Of a stretch of DNA of 64,000 nucleotides, positions 26,832 through 35,809 are shown piece after piece. The position numbers and the translations under genes were made by a program. Source of the DNA: Staphylococcus sp. IVB6214 (lineage in GTDB: Bacteria; Bacillota; Bacilli; Staphylococcales; Staphylococcaceae); contig NZ_CP094723.1 of assembly GCF_025558585.1 (NCBI RefSeq), positions 2,046,001 through 2,110,000 on the forward strand, given 5' to 3'. The first letter of the stretch is position 1. Each line of letters opens with the position of its first letter. The notes below the pieces were generated by a model. The model was given only the letters and a program-made list of their open reading frames with translations, searched no databases and had not been told where the DNA came from.

Positions 26832-28403
26832 TTATTCACTAAATGAACGTCTAAAGAATAACGTTAGTATTAATATTACAACAGACGCAAATGCTGCCGT
26901 TAAGAATACGGGCATAAATGCAGCGCTCGCAACCGCATCCAAACCTTCCATTAATGCTTGGCGCACAGGTGTATTCGGTATCGTTTCAAGTTTCTGCCAT
27001 AACGCATAAGTACTGCCGTTCACCTGTTCAACCTGGGACATCAATGGTTGCGGAACGTCTTGTTGTGTCAAATGTCGATCAGTTAATGCTGTCGTCACTT
27101 TTGAAACCGTTTTGCTGAAGCCGAGTTGAATTAATGTCGCAAAAAGTGTTGGAGCGATAGTAATCCCCATTTGACGTGAGACGGATAATGTCGCAATGAC
27201 TGTGCTGTTTCGGTCATCACCATAACCTGCCGTTCGTGTTGCCAATACAGTCATCGGCGCACCAATGGTAAAGCCAAACCCTAGACCGGCTATGATAGAA
27301 AAGATTAAGAATGTAATGACACCTGATGTTAGTAATGCTAACCCACCATATCCTAAAATACTAATAAGACTAGCAACGACTAAGGCAAAGACCGGCCCCT
27401 TCTTATCCACCATACGACCACCCATTGATGCTCCAACACCAGAAGCAAGCGCAAGAGGAGTGAGCCAGAAACCACTATCTGCCGCACTCACATGCAAGAC
27501 ATTTTCGACAAAAGATGGAATGAAAATAATAGCACCGATCAACATACCTGAACAAATCCCCATGACGAGAATTGCTGAAAATGTTGGTTTACGCAATAAT
27601 TCATATGATAAAAATGCATCAATATTTTTATTTTCATTACGTTTTTCAATCCAAATCATCATCGCATAACCAAGAATTGCGAGTATAAAGAAGGCGACGA
27701 CAGACCATCGCATCGTACTACTCATCGCACTACTTGTGCGAATGTTATAAATTCCGAACATCACAAACAATGTTGAAAGTGAGAACATGATAATCGCATA
27801 TGTATCCATCTTTTTCTGTACAGGACGTTGTGTTTCTGTCATTTTTAGCATCACAAATATTGTAATAAATACTGCGATTGGCACATTAATCAAGAACAAC
27901 CAATGCCATGTACCTGTTACCTTAATAAGTAAGCTACCTAAGTTCGGGCCAAGTACAGAAGCAATCCCATTCATCGCACCGAGTGCACCTAACATCGTCC
28001 CTTGTTTAGAGCGATCATATGTTGAAATAAAGTGTGCACTTGCTATCACAAAGAGTCCCCCACCGCCGAGTGACTGAATGAGTCGTGCAATGATGAAAAA
28101 TGTATAGTTGGGACTTAATGCGACTAGTAACGAGCCGGCGCCGAATAAGACAACTTCAACGATATAGACTTTCTTGCGACCATACATGTCAGCCAACTTA
28201 CCAGCTATCGGTGTTGCAACTGCCATCCCTAATGTATAAATGGCAATTCCCCATGCGCCCATCTGTGGCTGTATTTCAAACGACTGATTAATCGTTGTCA
28301 ATGCTGCACTAATAATTCCGTTATCCAATGCCGCCATAAAAACACCGATAAGCAAAAGTAGCGCAACAAAATTAAACTTAGTTTCTTTAACTGATGATTC
28401 CAC
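26832..28403 (-). CDS. MFS drug exporter, DHA2 (EmrB/QacA/LmrB-like) family
   Basis: 523 residues with 14 predicted helices. Motif A GKLADMYGRKKVY follows helix 2; helix 1 has FMAALDNGIISAALTTI, the motif D1 Asp region typical of 14-TM drug:H+ antiporters; motif C-like GALGAMNGIASVLGPNLGS lies in helix 5. GTG at 28403 is chosen because GGGAGG is eight bases upstream; the ATGs at 28424/28421 have none. The substrate cannot be read from sequence. No regulator gene adjoins. Confidence 0.85.
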   Translation of the reverse strand: MESSVKETKFNFVALLLLIGVFMAALDNGIISAALTTINQSFEIQPQMGAWGIAIYTLGMAVATPIAGKLADMYGRKKVYIVEVVLFGAGSLLVALSPNYTFFIIARLIQSLGGGGLFVIASAHFISTYDRSKQGTMLGALGAMNGIASVLGPNLGSLLIKVTGTWHWLFLINVPIAVFITIFVMLKMTETQRPVQKKMDTYAIIMFSLSTLFVMFGIYNIRTSSAMSSTMRWSVVAFFILAILGYAMMIWIEKRNENKNIDAFLSYELLRKPTFSAILVMGICSGMLIGAIIFIPSFVENVLHVSAADSGFWLTPLALASGVGASMGGRMVDKKGPVFALVVASLISILGYGGLALLTSGVITFLIFSIIAGLGFGFTIGAPMTVLATRTAGYGDDRNSTVIATLSVSRQMGITIAPTLFATLIQLGFSKTVSKVTTALTDRHLTQQDVPQPLMSQVEQVNGSTYALWQKLETIPNTPVRQALMEGLDAVASAAFMPVFLTAAFASVVILILTLFFRRSFSE

Positions 28404-28474
28404 TCGATTATCCTCCCACATCATTTGTCTTAATACTACTACTTTGTGGTGGCAATGTGAACACGCACATAAAT

Positions 28475-28523
28475 AAAATGACTACATCATCGCTTCGTAC
28501 GTAACGATCATGTAGTCATTATT
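28475..28523 (-). terminator. Terminator of the methyltransferase gene
   Basis: Arms AATGACTACATCATCG and CGATCATGTAGTCATT pair with one mismatch, 14 bases after the stop, between two minus-strand genes. Confidence 0.75.
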
Positions 28524-28536
28524 TGTAATAGAAATT

Positions 28537-29298
28537 CTATTGCGATTTATGCGCTGCATGTACAATATAATTCAAACCATCTTTATGACGTTTGAACGTC
28601 TTAAACATTTGCATAAACATTGGTCTATTTTCTTTCTTAAGTGCATTTTTGACAATCTTCAACGTTCCTTTGACACCTTCATCATAAATCATTCCTTTTG
28701 GCGTCATAAGTGTCATCGGCCCATGTTGTGTTTCAATATGATCAAAACCTGCTTGATGGTATAATTCATGCCATTTCTCTTTCAATTGTGGTGACACATT
28801 TACATTGATAGCTTGAGACAAGTCATTGATAATTTCTGTTTCTTTAGCAGGCGATTGAATAACAATATCATGTGTCAGTAACACACCACCCGGCTTCAAT
28901 ACACGGTAATATTCTTTTAATGCTTGTTGTTTTGCTTTAACAGGCAACATCGTCAACATCGCTTCATTCAGTACGATATCAAAACTATTGTCATCGAATG
29001 GTAAGTTCATCGCATTTGCTTGTTGTAAATGAATCTTATCTGACAACCCTGCCGCCTCTACGTTCTTCTTACCTTGTGCCAACGCCGTCTTATTCAAGTC
29101 AACACCTTCGATTTGACAGCCATAAGTTTTCGCTAAATGTATCGACGTCGTACACATATTGCATGCTACTTCTAACACCTTTTTATCTGAAGCAAACTGT
29201 CCTTTATCGATTAACCAATCCGTTGCACGCTTTCCACCTGGACGTAATCGTGTTTTCCCTAGTTTTGCTAAAAATGTATGACCCCCTTCTTTTCTCAT
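28537..29298 (-). CDS. Fur-controlled class I SAM-dependent methyltransferase
   Basis: 253 residues from MRKEGGHTFLAKLGKTRLRP. SAM-binding motif I is VLEVACNMCTTSIHLAKTYG, where the canonical GxGxG is replaced by ACNMC; motif II EGVDLN, motif IV DIVLNEAMLTML and motif V LLTHDIVI follow. The substrate is unknown; UbiE/Coq5-type small-molecule methylation is plausible. AGAGGTGG precedes the ATG at 29298; an upstream in-frame start at 29346 lies beyond the promoter. A Fur box covers the promoter, so iron limitation should induce it. Not adjacent to siderophore or heme genes. Confidence 0.8.
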   Translation of the reverse strand: MRKEGGHTFLAKLGKTRLRPGGKRATDWLIDKGQFASDKKVLEVACNMCTTSIHLAKTYGCQIEGVDLNKTALAQGKKNVEAAGLSDKIHLQQANAMNLPFDDNSFDIVLNEAMLTMLPVKAKQQALKEYYRVLKPGGVLLTHDIVIQSPAKETEIINDLSQAINVNVSPQLKEKWHELYHQAGFDHIETQHGPMTLMTPKGMIYDEGVKGTLKIVKNALKKENRPMFMQMFKTFKRHKDGLNYIVHAAHKSQ

Positions 29299-29315
29299 CG
29301 TACCACCTCTTAATT

Positions 29316-29337
29316 GATAATGATTATCATTATTATA
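29316..29337 (-). promoter_or_regulatory. Fur box overlapping the methyltransferase -10
   Basis: AATAATGATAATCATTATC on the minus strand matches the 19-bp Fur consensus at 18 positions. The -10 TATAAT (29337-29332) overlaps its 5' end, so Fur-Fe would block the promoter. Confidence 0.85.
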
Positions 29338-29456
29338 GCATGTCATAAAAATTTCTGTCTCGATTATTTTGTGGCGATTTTTTGACGCATATGAATTCGT
29401 GATTTTTCGAATTGTGTCACTTATGATAGAACTATCACAGATAAAGGAGAAAAATA

Positions 29457-30398
29457 ATGAAACCTGTTTACTTTAATCACGATGGTGGTGTGGATGACCT
29501 AGTCTCACTCTTCCTACTCCTACATATGGAGAATATCGAGTTGATTGGCGTGAGTGCAATCGGTGCCGATTGTTATGTCGAACCTGCTGAAAGTGCTTCA
29601 CGTAAAATGATCAATCGCTTTAGCCACTATCCGATTGATGTTGCCACTTCTTATGAACGTGGAAAGAACCCTTTTCCAAAAGATTGGCGCATGCACGCAT
29701 TCTTCATGGATGCCTTACCCATCTTAAATGAACAACGCCCGACACAATCACATGCACTCAAAACTCATGCTTACGAAGATATTATTGAAAAGGTACAAGG
29801 TTCTCAGCAACCTGTGATACTCTTATTCACTGGACCGTTAACTGATCTTGCGAAAGCTTTAGATGTAGCGCCAGACATTACAAATAATATCGAACGTCTC
29901 GTATGGATGGGTGGAACATTTTTAGATAGAGGGAATGTTGAAGAACCTGAGCATGACGGGACAGCCGAATGGAACGCTTTTTGGGATCCAGAAGCTGTCG
30001 CACGTGTTTTTGAAACAGACATCCCCATTGATATGGTTGCCTTGGAAAGCACCAACCAAGTGCCACTTACACCAACAATTCGTCAGTATTGGGCAGATCA
30101 ACGTAATCATATAGGCGTCGACTTTTTAGGTGTCAGTTATGCAGCCGTTCCACCACTAACACATTTCCAAACAAACTCAACGTATTTCTTGTGGGATGTG
30201 CTCACAACAGCTTATACAGGCAACCCTGACCTTGTCCGTCAAAAAACAGTCCATGCATCTGTCATCACACATGGACCAAGTCAAGGGCGCACTTATCTAG
30301 ATGAGAAACATGGACGACCACTTAATCTCGTTTATCATGTAGATCATGATGCCTTTTTTGCATATATTACCGACCTTGCTAAAAAAGCTTGTGATTAA
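29457..30398 (+). CDS. Nucleoside hydrolase (IunH-like)
   Basis: 313 residues. The N-terminal calcium-binding motif reads NHDGGVDDLVSL where most family members have DxDxGxDD, so the first Asp is Asn. VILLFTGPLTDLAKAL and VWMGGTFLDRGN are conserved, as is EWNAFWDPEAVARVF. It would hydrolyse the N-glycosidic bond of nucleosides or related ribosides; base specificity is unknown. AAAGGAG precedes the ATG. Divergent from the Fur-controlled methyltransferase, ending in a bidirectional terminator. Confidence 0.85.
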   Translation: MKPVYFNHDGGVDDLVSLFLLLHMENIELIGVSAIGADCYVEPAESASRKMINRFSHYPIDVATSYERGKNPFPKDWRMHAFFMDALPILNEQRPTQSHALKTHAYEDIIEKVQGSQQPVILLFTGPLTDLAKALDVAPDITNNIERLVWMGGTFLDRGNVEEPEHDGTAEWNAFWDPEAVARVFETDIPIDMVALESTNQVPLTPTIRQYWADQRNHIGVDFLGVSYAAVPPLTHFQTNSTYFLWDVLTTAYTGNPDLVRQKTVHASVITHGPSQGRTYLDEKHGRPLNLVYHVDHDAFFAYITDLAKKACD

Positions 30399-30404
30399 AT
30401 ACCA

Positions 30405-30443
30405 AAAAAGGATTGTTGATTTGCAACATCAACAATCCTTTTC
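30405..30443. terminator. Bidirectional terminator
   Basis: Perfect 15-bp stem AAAAGGATTGTTGAT / ATCAACAATCCTTTT with a 7-base loop, between the nucleoside hydrolase and the convergent ABC permease. Confidence 0.9.
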
Positions 30444-30448
30444 GTTTG

Positions 30449-31150
30449 TTATAGTATCCCTTTTTCCATAGATTTTAAAAATTTAAAATATCCAATCATC
30501 AAGAAAAGCACACTTAATAATAATGAAATTAGCATTATAATAAATATGTTATAACCATTATAAAGCGTGAAAACTAAAAATGAATAAAAGTAAAAATGAC
30601 TTGCATATATACCGATAACACCTACAAAAAAGTTACCGATTGTTAGCAATAAGCTAATCACAGCAGGTAGAACAAATCCTTGAAATAGATGACTCAACAT
30701 GTAAATAAAACTTACAACTGGTAATAATACTACACTCCATATAAACATCAGATACACGCTATCTATTTCCACTTCCTGCACGAATATAAAATACCCCACA
30801 ATATATGTTACATAAGCAAATAACAACATTAAAATTCCAACAAAAACATAAAATACAAAATGAATCATATAATAAGCACGTAGACTCTTAAAATAGATTA
30901 ATGTATTTTGAAATGCGTGATGTCTTCTTTCAATTCTAAACATGAGTCCAATGATTAAGGTAATCGTTACTGGAAAAACGATTTCTAAAAATATTTGAAG
31001 TGCTGTAATTCGAAAAATTTGTGCATCTGTCTGTTTAGCAAACAGTGCAAGGCATGAAAACATCGCAACTGTTAGAATTGGAAGACCAATCATAATTGGC
31101 ACAATAGATGTATGCTTCATTTTTAAAAATTGGCTTTTCAAAAACAACAT
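30449..31150 (-). CDS. ABC transporter permease (bacteriocin-immunity type), second
   Basis: 233 residues with six predicted membrane helices and no enzymatic motif. The opening MLFLKSQFLKMKHTSIVPIM is typical of LanG/EpiG- or BcrB-like permeases that begin with a short amphipathic segment. The start at 31150 has AAGGA about 11 bases upstream; an upstream extension overlaps the previous gene and is rejected. Last gene of a four-gene unit with another permease and an ATPase. Confidence 0.75.
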   Translation of the reverse strand: MLFLKSQFLKMKHTSIVPIMIGLPILTVAMFSCLALFAKQTDAQIFRITALQIFLEIVFPVTITLIIGLMFRIERRHHAFQNTLIYFKSLRAYYMIHFVFYVFVGILMLLFAYVTYIVGYFIFVQEVEIDSVYLMFIWSVVLLPVVSFIYMLSHLFQGFVLPAVISLLLTIGNFFVGVIGIYASHFYFYSFLVFTLYNGYNIFIIMLISLLLSVLFLMIGYFKFLKSMEKGIL

Positions 31151-31154
31151 AATT

Positions 31155-31883
31155 CTAAAATTCCTTTCGCTTAATATAAACACTCGAAACAACTAATATT
31201 AATACAAAAATAATCAAACTATAACCACCATATACAAAGAAAGACGTGTCAAAAAACATCAATTGCTGATGGTCTAGTATATATTTTGCATTAATGATAT
31301 GTTCGGGAATTTTAAATGGCATGGTATTTGATGACATCAACAAACTTAATAGCGCAAATAAGATACCAAGTGCCATGACATAAACTCTATTTTCAATGAT
31401 AAGTGCAATAAAAAATTGTATAGATTGCATAGCTAATGTACCTATAAAGAATGCCATCATGATGTATAGTAGCGGTATAAATTGTGGTGAATCATCTGTT
31501 ACAAAAATACTCGTGATTGTATGCAGCAACATAAATATGATTGTTGTTAAGAACATTAAAATGAATAATATCATCCATTTCACGCAGATAATTGCATTTT
31601 TACTCTTCTGGCTCACAAGTAATACAGACCACATATTATTTTCATATTCTGTCGATATAACTTTTGAACTGAACATGCCATATAATAAGTAAAATACTGG
31701 CGTGAACCATGTGACACCATAAATTAAATAGTGTAAAGATGAGTCCTCAATATTTGAAAAATGCATATTATACATATATAAGACAAATGCTAAAATCTCT
31801 GCGATCATAACCGCCATCACTATTGCTATCACAAAGTGAATCTTTGGCAACTTAAATAGTTCTGCTTTCATTAAGTTATTCAT
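31155..31883 (-). CDS. ABC transporter permease (bacteriocin-immunity type), first
   Basis: 242 residues with six predicted helices, opening MNNLMKAELFKLPKIHFVIA. It overlaps the ATPase gene by 8 bases; AAAGAGA lies eight bases before the ATG at 31883. Organisation ATPase-permease-permease matches LanFEG immunity exporters and peptide-antibiotic resistance pumps. No lantibiotic structural gene is in the window, so self-immunity to a local product is not supported. Confidence 0.75.
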   Translation of the reverse strand: MNNLMKAELFKLPKIHFVIAIVMAVMIAEILAFVLYMYNMHFSNIEDSSLHYLIYGVTWFTPVFYLLYGMFSSKVISTEYENNMWSVLLVSQKSKNAIICVKWMILFILMFLTTIIFMLLHTITSIFVTDDSPQFIPLLYIMMAFFIGTLAMQSIQFFIALIIENRVYVMALGILFALLSLLMSSNTMPFKIPEHIINAKYILDHQQLMFFDTSFFVYGGYSLIIFVLILVVSSVYIKRKEF

Positions 31884-32796
31884 CGGCATAATCTCTTTCA
31901 TCAACATTTTTGGTCAATTTCAAAAAGATATCTTCTAAAGAGGACTTTTCATGATAAATTTCATACACATTAATATCATGTTTCACGAGCATTTTATTAA
32001 TTTGAGGAATCTCATCACGGTGTGCTTTCACCGTTAGACGTTGATCTTCTATTGATATATCGACGTCTGCTAATAATGATTGTGCTTTGGTATTATCATC
32101 TGTCACAAAATAAATATAATCATGTTTATATTTTTCTAATAACGTATGCATGTCACCTTGATATAATAACTGTCCTTTATTAATCACGCATACATAACGA
32201 CACATTTGCTCAATCTCAAATAAATTATGACTCGAAACGATGATACTGATTCCACGATCCTTTACAAGTTTCATCAATAATTCTCTCATCTTTTTAATGC
32301 CACTTGGGTCCAAACCATTCGTCGGCTCATCTAATATAATCAACTTCGGGTCATTCATTAGTGCAATAGCAATACCCAATCGTTGCTTCATACCAAGCGA
32401 ATAGTCTTTGACCTTTTTATTTGCGGCATGTGTCAATTCTACAATCCCTAATACTTCTTCAATTGTTTTGTCACTATTATGGTGGACATATTGCATAATT
32501 TTTAAGTTCTCATATCCCGTTAAATGATCATAAAAAGACGGAGAGTCTACAAGTGCACCTACTTGATTTAAAATATCTTGTTTATGATTTTCAAGTGGCA
32601 TATTGAATATTTTGACATGCCCTTCTGTTGGTTTTGCTAACCCTAGCAACATTCTAATTGTCGTCGTCTTTCCCGAACCATTTGGTCCTAAAAAGCCACA
32701 TATCGTCCCTTCAGGAATTTGAATATTCAAATCTTGAACTACTTGAAAATCTCCAAATCTTTTACTCACATTTTGTGTTTCAATGACATTCAACAT
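31876..32796 (-). CDS. ABC transporter ATP-binding protein (LanF/BcrA-like)
   Basis: 306 residues. Walker A is GPNGSGKTTT, signature YSLGMKQRLG, Walker B LIILDEPTNGLDPSG, and the switch His is in VSSHNLFEIE; the Q-loop region is DSPSFYDHLTGYENL. The C-terminal 80-residue extension (YIYFVTDD onward to KSSLEDIFLKLT) is typical of antimicrobial-peptide exporters such as BcrA and LanF. GAGGAGG precedes the ATG. Confidence 0.9.
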   Translation of the reverse strand: MLNVIETQNVSKRFGDFQVVQDLNIQIPEGTICGFLGPNGSGKTTTIRMLLGLAKPTEGHVKIFNMPLENHKQDILNQVGALVDSPSFYDHLTGYENLKIMQYVHHNSDKTIEEVLGIVELTHAANKKVKDYSLGMKQRLGIAIALMNDPKLIILDEPTNGLDPSGIKKMRELLMKLVKDRGISIIVSSHNLFEIEQMCRYVCVINKGQLLYQGDMHTLLEKYKHDYIYFVTDDNTKAQSLLADVDISIEDQRLTVKAHRDEIPQINKMLVKHDINVYEIYHEKSSLEDIFLKLTKNVDERDYADE

Positions 32797-32836
32797 ACTT
32801 CCTCCTCAGTTATTGACGATAATCATCTATCATAGA

Positions 32837-33079
32837 CTAATATTTGGATTTGAATAATTTTAACGTGATTAAAGCGAATCCAATTGTAATAATCGTATAA
32901 ATAACTGCTGAAATAATAATGAGTGTACTATTAGGATCTGTAAGTTCTATTAGTAGTGGTGCATAACTTAAAACTAAGTGATTGCCTTTGTGCGCAAGTG
33001 CAACAAACATATTGATTGTACTCCACGCTGTAATTAACGTTATAATCCCTAAAATAACTCCTAAAATTTTCCTACCCAT
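32837..33079 (-). CDS. Small two-helix membrane protein of the ABC operon, unknown
   Basis: 80 residues with hydrophobic segments at about 5-28 and 52-74 (ITAWSTINMFVALAHKG between; ends LKLFKSKY). It has GAAGGAGATG ahead of the ATG, starts the unit, and lies 40 bp upstream of the ATPase gene. It may be an accessory or immunity subunit. I do not recognise the family. Confidence 0.65.
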   Translation of the reverse strand: MGRKILGVILGIITLITAWSTINMFVALAHKGNHLVLSYAPLLIELTDPNSTLIIISAVIYTIITIGFALITLKLFKSKY

Positions 33080-33226
33080 TTAGTTCATCTCCTTCAAATC
33101 AAAAATATAGCAATATCTTGCTTTCACCATTATGTATACCCCGTTTTATTCTTTATTCACATTTTAGACATAAATATTTTTGATTAAGATGATTAATAAC
33201 TGACTCGCATCCTAAAATTGCATACA

Positions 33227-33307
33227 AAAAAGCCCACGTTACTATGGGGAGAACGTAGGCTAAAAAATTCAAAATATGAAAATAATTAACACTGTAATTT
33301 TATTATA
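33227..33307 (-). ncRNA. Candidate short terminated RNA / leader upstream of the ABC operon
   Basis: On the minus strand an extended -10 TGTTATAAT (33310-33302) is followed about 35 bases later by a hairpin AGCCTACGTT / AACGTGGGCT with a T6 tract (33262-33227). The predicted RNA is about 68 nt and ends 148 bp before the 80-residue gene. A second TGTTATAAT lies at 33384-33376. It could be an independent small RNA or a conditional terminator controlling the ABC operon. Confidence 0.4.
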
Positions 33308-33425
33308 ACACAATTTAATATTAAATTTATACAATTTGAATCGAAAATTTCTATTTTTTTATTTAGTGTTCTACAATTATAACATAGGGCAATTGCTTTC
33401 ATACCAGTATTTGCCTAAATAAAAA

Positions 33426-33460
33426 CAAGCAAGTAGATCATGAACATATCTACCTGCTTG
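33426..33460 (-). terminator. Terminator of the C4-dicarboxylate transporter gene
   Basis: CAAGCAAGTAGAT / ATCTACCTGCTTG stem (one G-U pair on the minus strand) with a 9-base loop and T5, 18 bases after the stop. Confidence 0.85.
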
Positions 33461-33477
33461 TATCTATATTTATTCTG

Positions 33478-34779
33478 TTAAACACCTAAAATTGTTTTAA
33501 TCAATAAACCGACACAGACTGTTGTTGCGATTAAGAAAAAGCCTGGCAACAGGAAGCTGGTTGTTTTCGTTGAACGTGTTTCGTCGACATCTACCGCAAA
33601 GAGAATTGTTGGTTGCGCTGGGATAACAAAGTTCACGTTTAACGTTTGAACAATCGCTAAGAAGAATGTAGGTGGAATGCCTAATGTCATCACAATTGGC
33701 ACCATGATAGATGCTGTGGCTGATTGTGAAATCACGACCATTGATACAAGTCCAACAAACAAGATTAAGAGCCACGGTGCTTGTTCAACGAGTCCCCCTA
33801 TTTGCGTCTCCATGATATCTCGGTTAGAAGGTGCACTGAAGATTGTTGCCCCTAGCCAGCCAGGTCCGAGTACCGCAAATAATGCGCCAATCGCAGCTTG
33901 TGTAATATGAGAATTTAAAATTTCAGTCGGCTGAATTTTAATGAGTAACAGATTAACCATCGCACTCATATACATAAAAAGTTGTACAAGGTCTGTCATC
34001 TGTAACTTAACAATTTCACCATCCACTTTAAATGATGGACCAAATTCCGGGAAAATACCGAATGTAAGTATGCAAGCGACTGCTACGATGAATGATAATA
34101 CACCTAACTTAACGCGTGTAGAATACGTTTTTGTTGTATCTTCTTCAACAATTTTTTGAAGCATTGTCTGTGCTTGACGCTCATCCATTTTTGTCTCTCC
34201 GACAAATGTCACAAAAGTACTCAAGATCACCATACTAATCAATGCTGTTGGCAAAACAATCGATAAGTATTGTCCCATTGTAATGCCTAATCCTGCAAAT
34301 TCTGAGATCATGTATGCTGTTGCTGATGCTGCTGGACTACACAACAATGCGATATTCGCCGTCAACACAGAAGCAGTCAGTGCCTTTTTAGGTTTAATAC
34401 GTGCCTTTAATGCTGTTTTTGCAATAATTGGTTCTAATGAAAGTGCAATGTTTGCTGTTCCAATACCGAATACAAATAAAAAGACAATCATCGGTGCAAT
34501 GAAGATAATAGATTTTGGGAAACGTTCGATCACTTTTGATGCCAAGTGGACGAGATAATCAATCCCACCTGTTGCTTGAAGTGTTCCCCCTGCAATCCCG
34601 ATTGATAAAATGATTAACACGGCCGTTACTGGGGCTGACCCCGGTGATAAACCAAAGCCAAATATCATCACTAATTGTGCAACAATCGCAAAAATCCCAC
34701 AGCCAAGGGCGCCTGCTGTACGCAATCCAAGAACAATTGCAAGGACCATAATAATAATTTCTATACTAAAAAGAAGCAT
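33478..34779 (-). CDS. dcuB: Anaerobic C4-dicarboxylate transporter, DcuA/DcuB family
   Basis: 433 residues with about 11 helices. GIGTANIALSLEPIIAKTAL, RIKPKKALTASVLTANIALL and CSPAASATAY are conserved Dcu motifs, and VIPAQPTILFAVDVDETRSTK lies near the end. It exchanges fumarate, malate or aspartate for succinate in anaerobic growth. The ATG at 34779 follows AGAGGAAG; the longer in-frame start at 34806 lies over the ribosome site. It may act as DcuA or DcuB; the symbol is provisional. Confidence 0.82.
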   Translation of the reverse strand: MLLFSIEIIIMVLAIVLGLRTAGALGCGIFAIVAQLVMIFGFGLSPGSAPVTAVLIILSIGIAGGTLQATGGIDYLVHLASKVIERFPKSIIFIAPMIVFLFVFGIGTANIALSLEPIIAKTALKARIKPKKALTASVLTANIALLCSPAASATAYMISEFAGLGITMGQYLSIVLPTALISMVILSTFVTFVGETKMDERQAQTMLQKIVEEDTTKTYSTRVKLGVLSFIVAVACILTFGIFPEFGPSFKVDGEIVKLQMTDLVQLFMYMSAMVNLLLIKIQPTEILNSHITQAAIGALFAVLGPGWLGATIFSAPSNRDIMETQIGGLVEQAPWLLILFVGLVSMVVISQSATASIMVPIVMTLGIPPTFFLAIVQTLNVNFVIPAQPTILFAVDVDETRSTKTTSFLLPGFFLIATTVCVGLLIKTILGV

Positions 34780-34998
34780 TCTTTTTCTTCCTCTTTTCGT
34801 TTTCAATGTGAATATTTTAACATAATACTATCTACTTGATAATGCGTTTTTTATACGCTTTTTGACATATTTGTTAACTTACATCAAGAGCAATTGATTT
34901 TCTTATGTTTTATGAATGTGTTAGGTTATGAATGACGTAAAAAGATATATCAACATGTCAATAACTTTAAATATAGATTTCTGGAAGGTGAAAATAAT

Positions 34999-35688
34999 AT
35001 GGAAATGCTTAAAGATAAAGTCGCAGTGATTACTGGTGCAAGCAGTGGTATTGGAACGGCTATTGCACAACAACTCAATGACAATGGCGCAAAGATTGTC
35101 TTACTCGCACGTAATGAAGATAAAATGAATGCCATTGCGGAAGATTTTACCGACGCTTTGATTATCCCAACAGATGTCACAGATCGTGCATCTGTGGAAC
35201 AAGCCATTGAGCACACAATTGCACACTTCGGACAAGTTGATTTTCTCATCAACAGTGCCGGCTTAATGACTTCTTCAGCCATTACAAAAGGAGATGTCAC
35301 AGGCTGGGATGCGATGATTGATGTCAATGTGAAAGGAACGCTTTATGCGATTAATGCCGTAATGCCACATCTTCAAGCACAATCTAGTGGACATATCGTC
35401 AATATCTCATCAATCTCAGGCTTTGAAGTCACAAAAGTAAGCACACTTTACAGCGCGACAAAAGCAGCTGTACATGCCATTACACAAGGGCTTGAGAAAG
35501 AATTAGCACGCACAGGTATTCGTTCAACAAGTATCTCACCAGGTATGGTAGACACACCACTTAATGATGGATATGACTTCGGCGATCGTAAAATGCTTGA
35601 AGCCCAGAATATTGCAGATGCTGTAATTTACGCATTAACACAACCTGCACATGTCAATGTAAACGAAATAACTGTTCGCCCTGTATAA
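34999..35688 (+). CDS. Short-chain dehydrogenase/reductase
   Basis: 229 residues. NAD(P)-binding [12 protein letters not shown], the NSAG motif (LINSAGLM), catalytic Ser in ISSISG and Tyr-x3-Lys in LYSATKAA. C-terminal part is [12 protein letters not shown]. YdfG/serine-dehydrogenase-like; substrate not readable. GGAAGG precedes the ATG. It is monocistronic and ends at a clear terminator. Confidence 0.88.
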   Translation: MEMLKDKVAVITGASSGIGTAIAQQLNDNGAKIVLLARNEDKMNAIAEDFTDALIIPTDVTDRASVEQAIEHTIAHFGQVDFLINSAGLMTSSAITKGDVTGWDAMIDVNVKGTLYAINAVMPHLQAQSSGHIVNISSISGFEVTKVSTLYSATKAAVHAITQGLEKELARTGIRSTSISPGMVDTPLNDGYDFGDRKMLEAQNIADAVIYALTQPAHVNVNEITVRPV

Positions 35689-35702
35689 CATCCTGCTATA
35701 TT

Positions 35703-35738
35703 CACGAGATACTCAAGTGTCGTATCTCGTGTTTTTTT
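35703..35738 (+). terminator. Terminator of the SDR gene
   Basis: CACGAGATAC / GTATCTCGTG stem and T7. Confidence 0.9.
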
Positions 35739-35809
35739 ACGCAATTGACATATCTTTTCGAAAATTCTAAACTTAAATTAAACCGCTTACAAAATAAGGA
35801 GGATGTCAA

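Noticed and set aside
29299..29346. Upstream start for the methyltransferase
   Set aside because: It would place the Fur box and -10 within the coding sequence; AGAGGTGG supports 29298.
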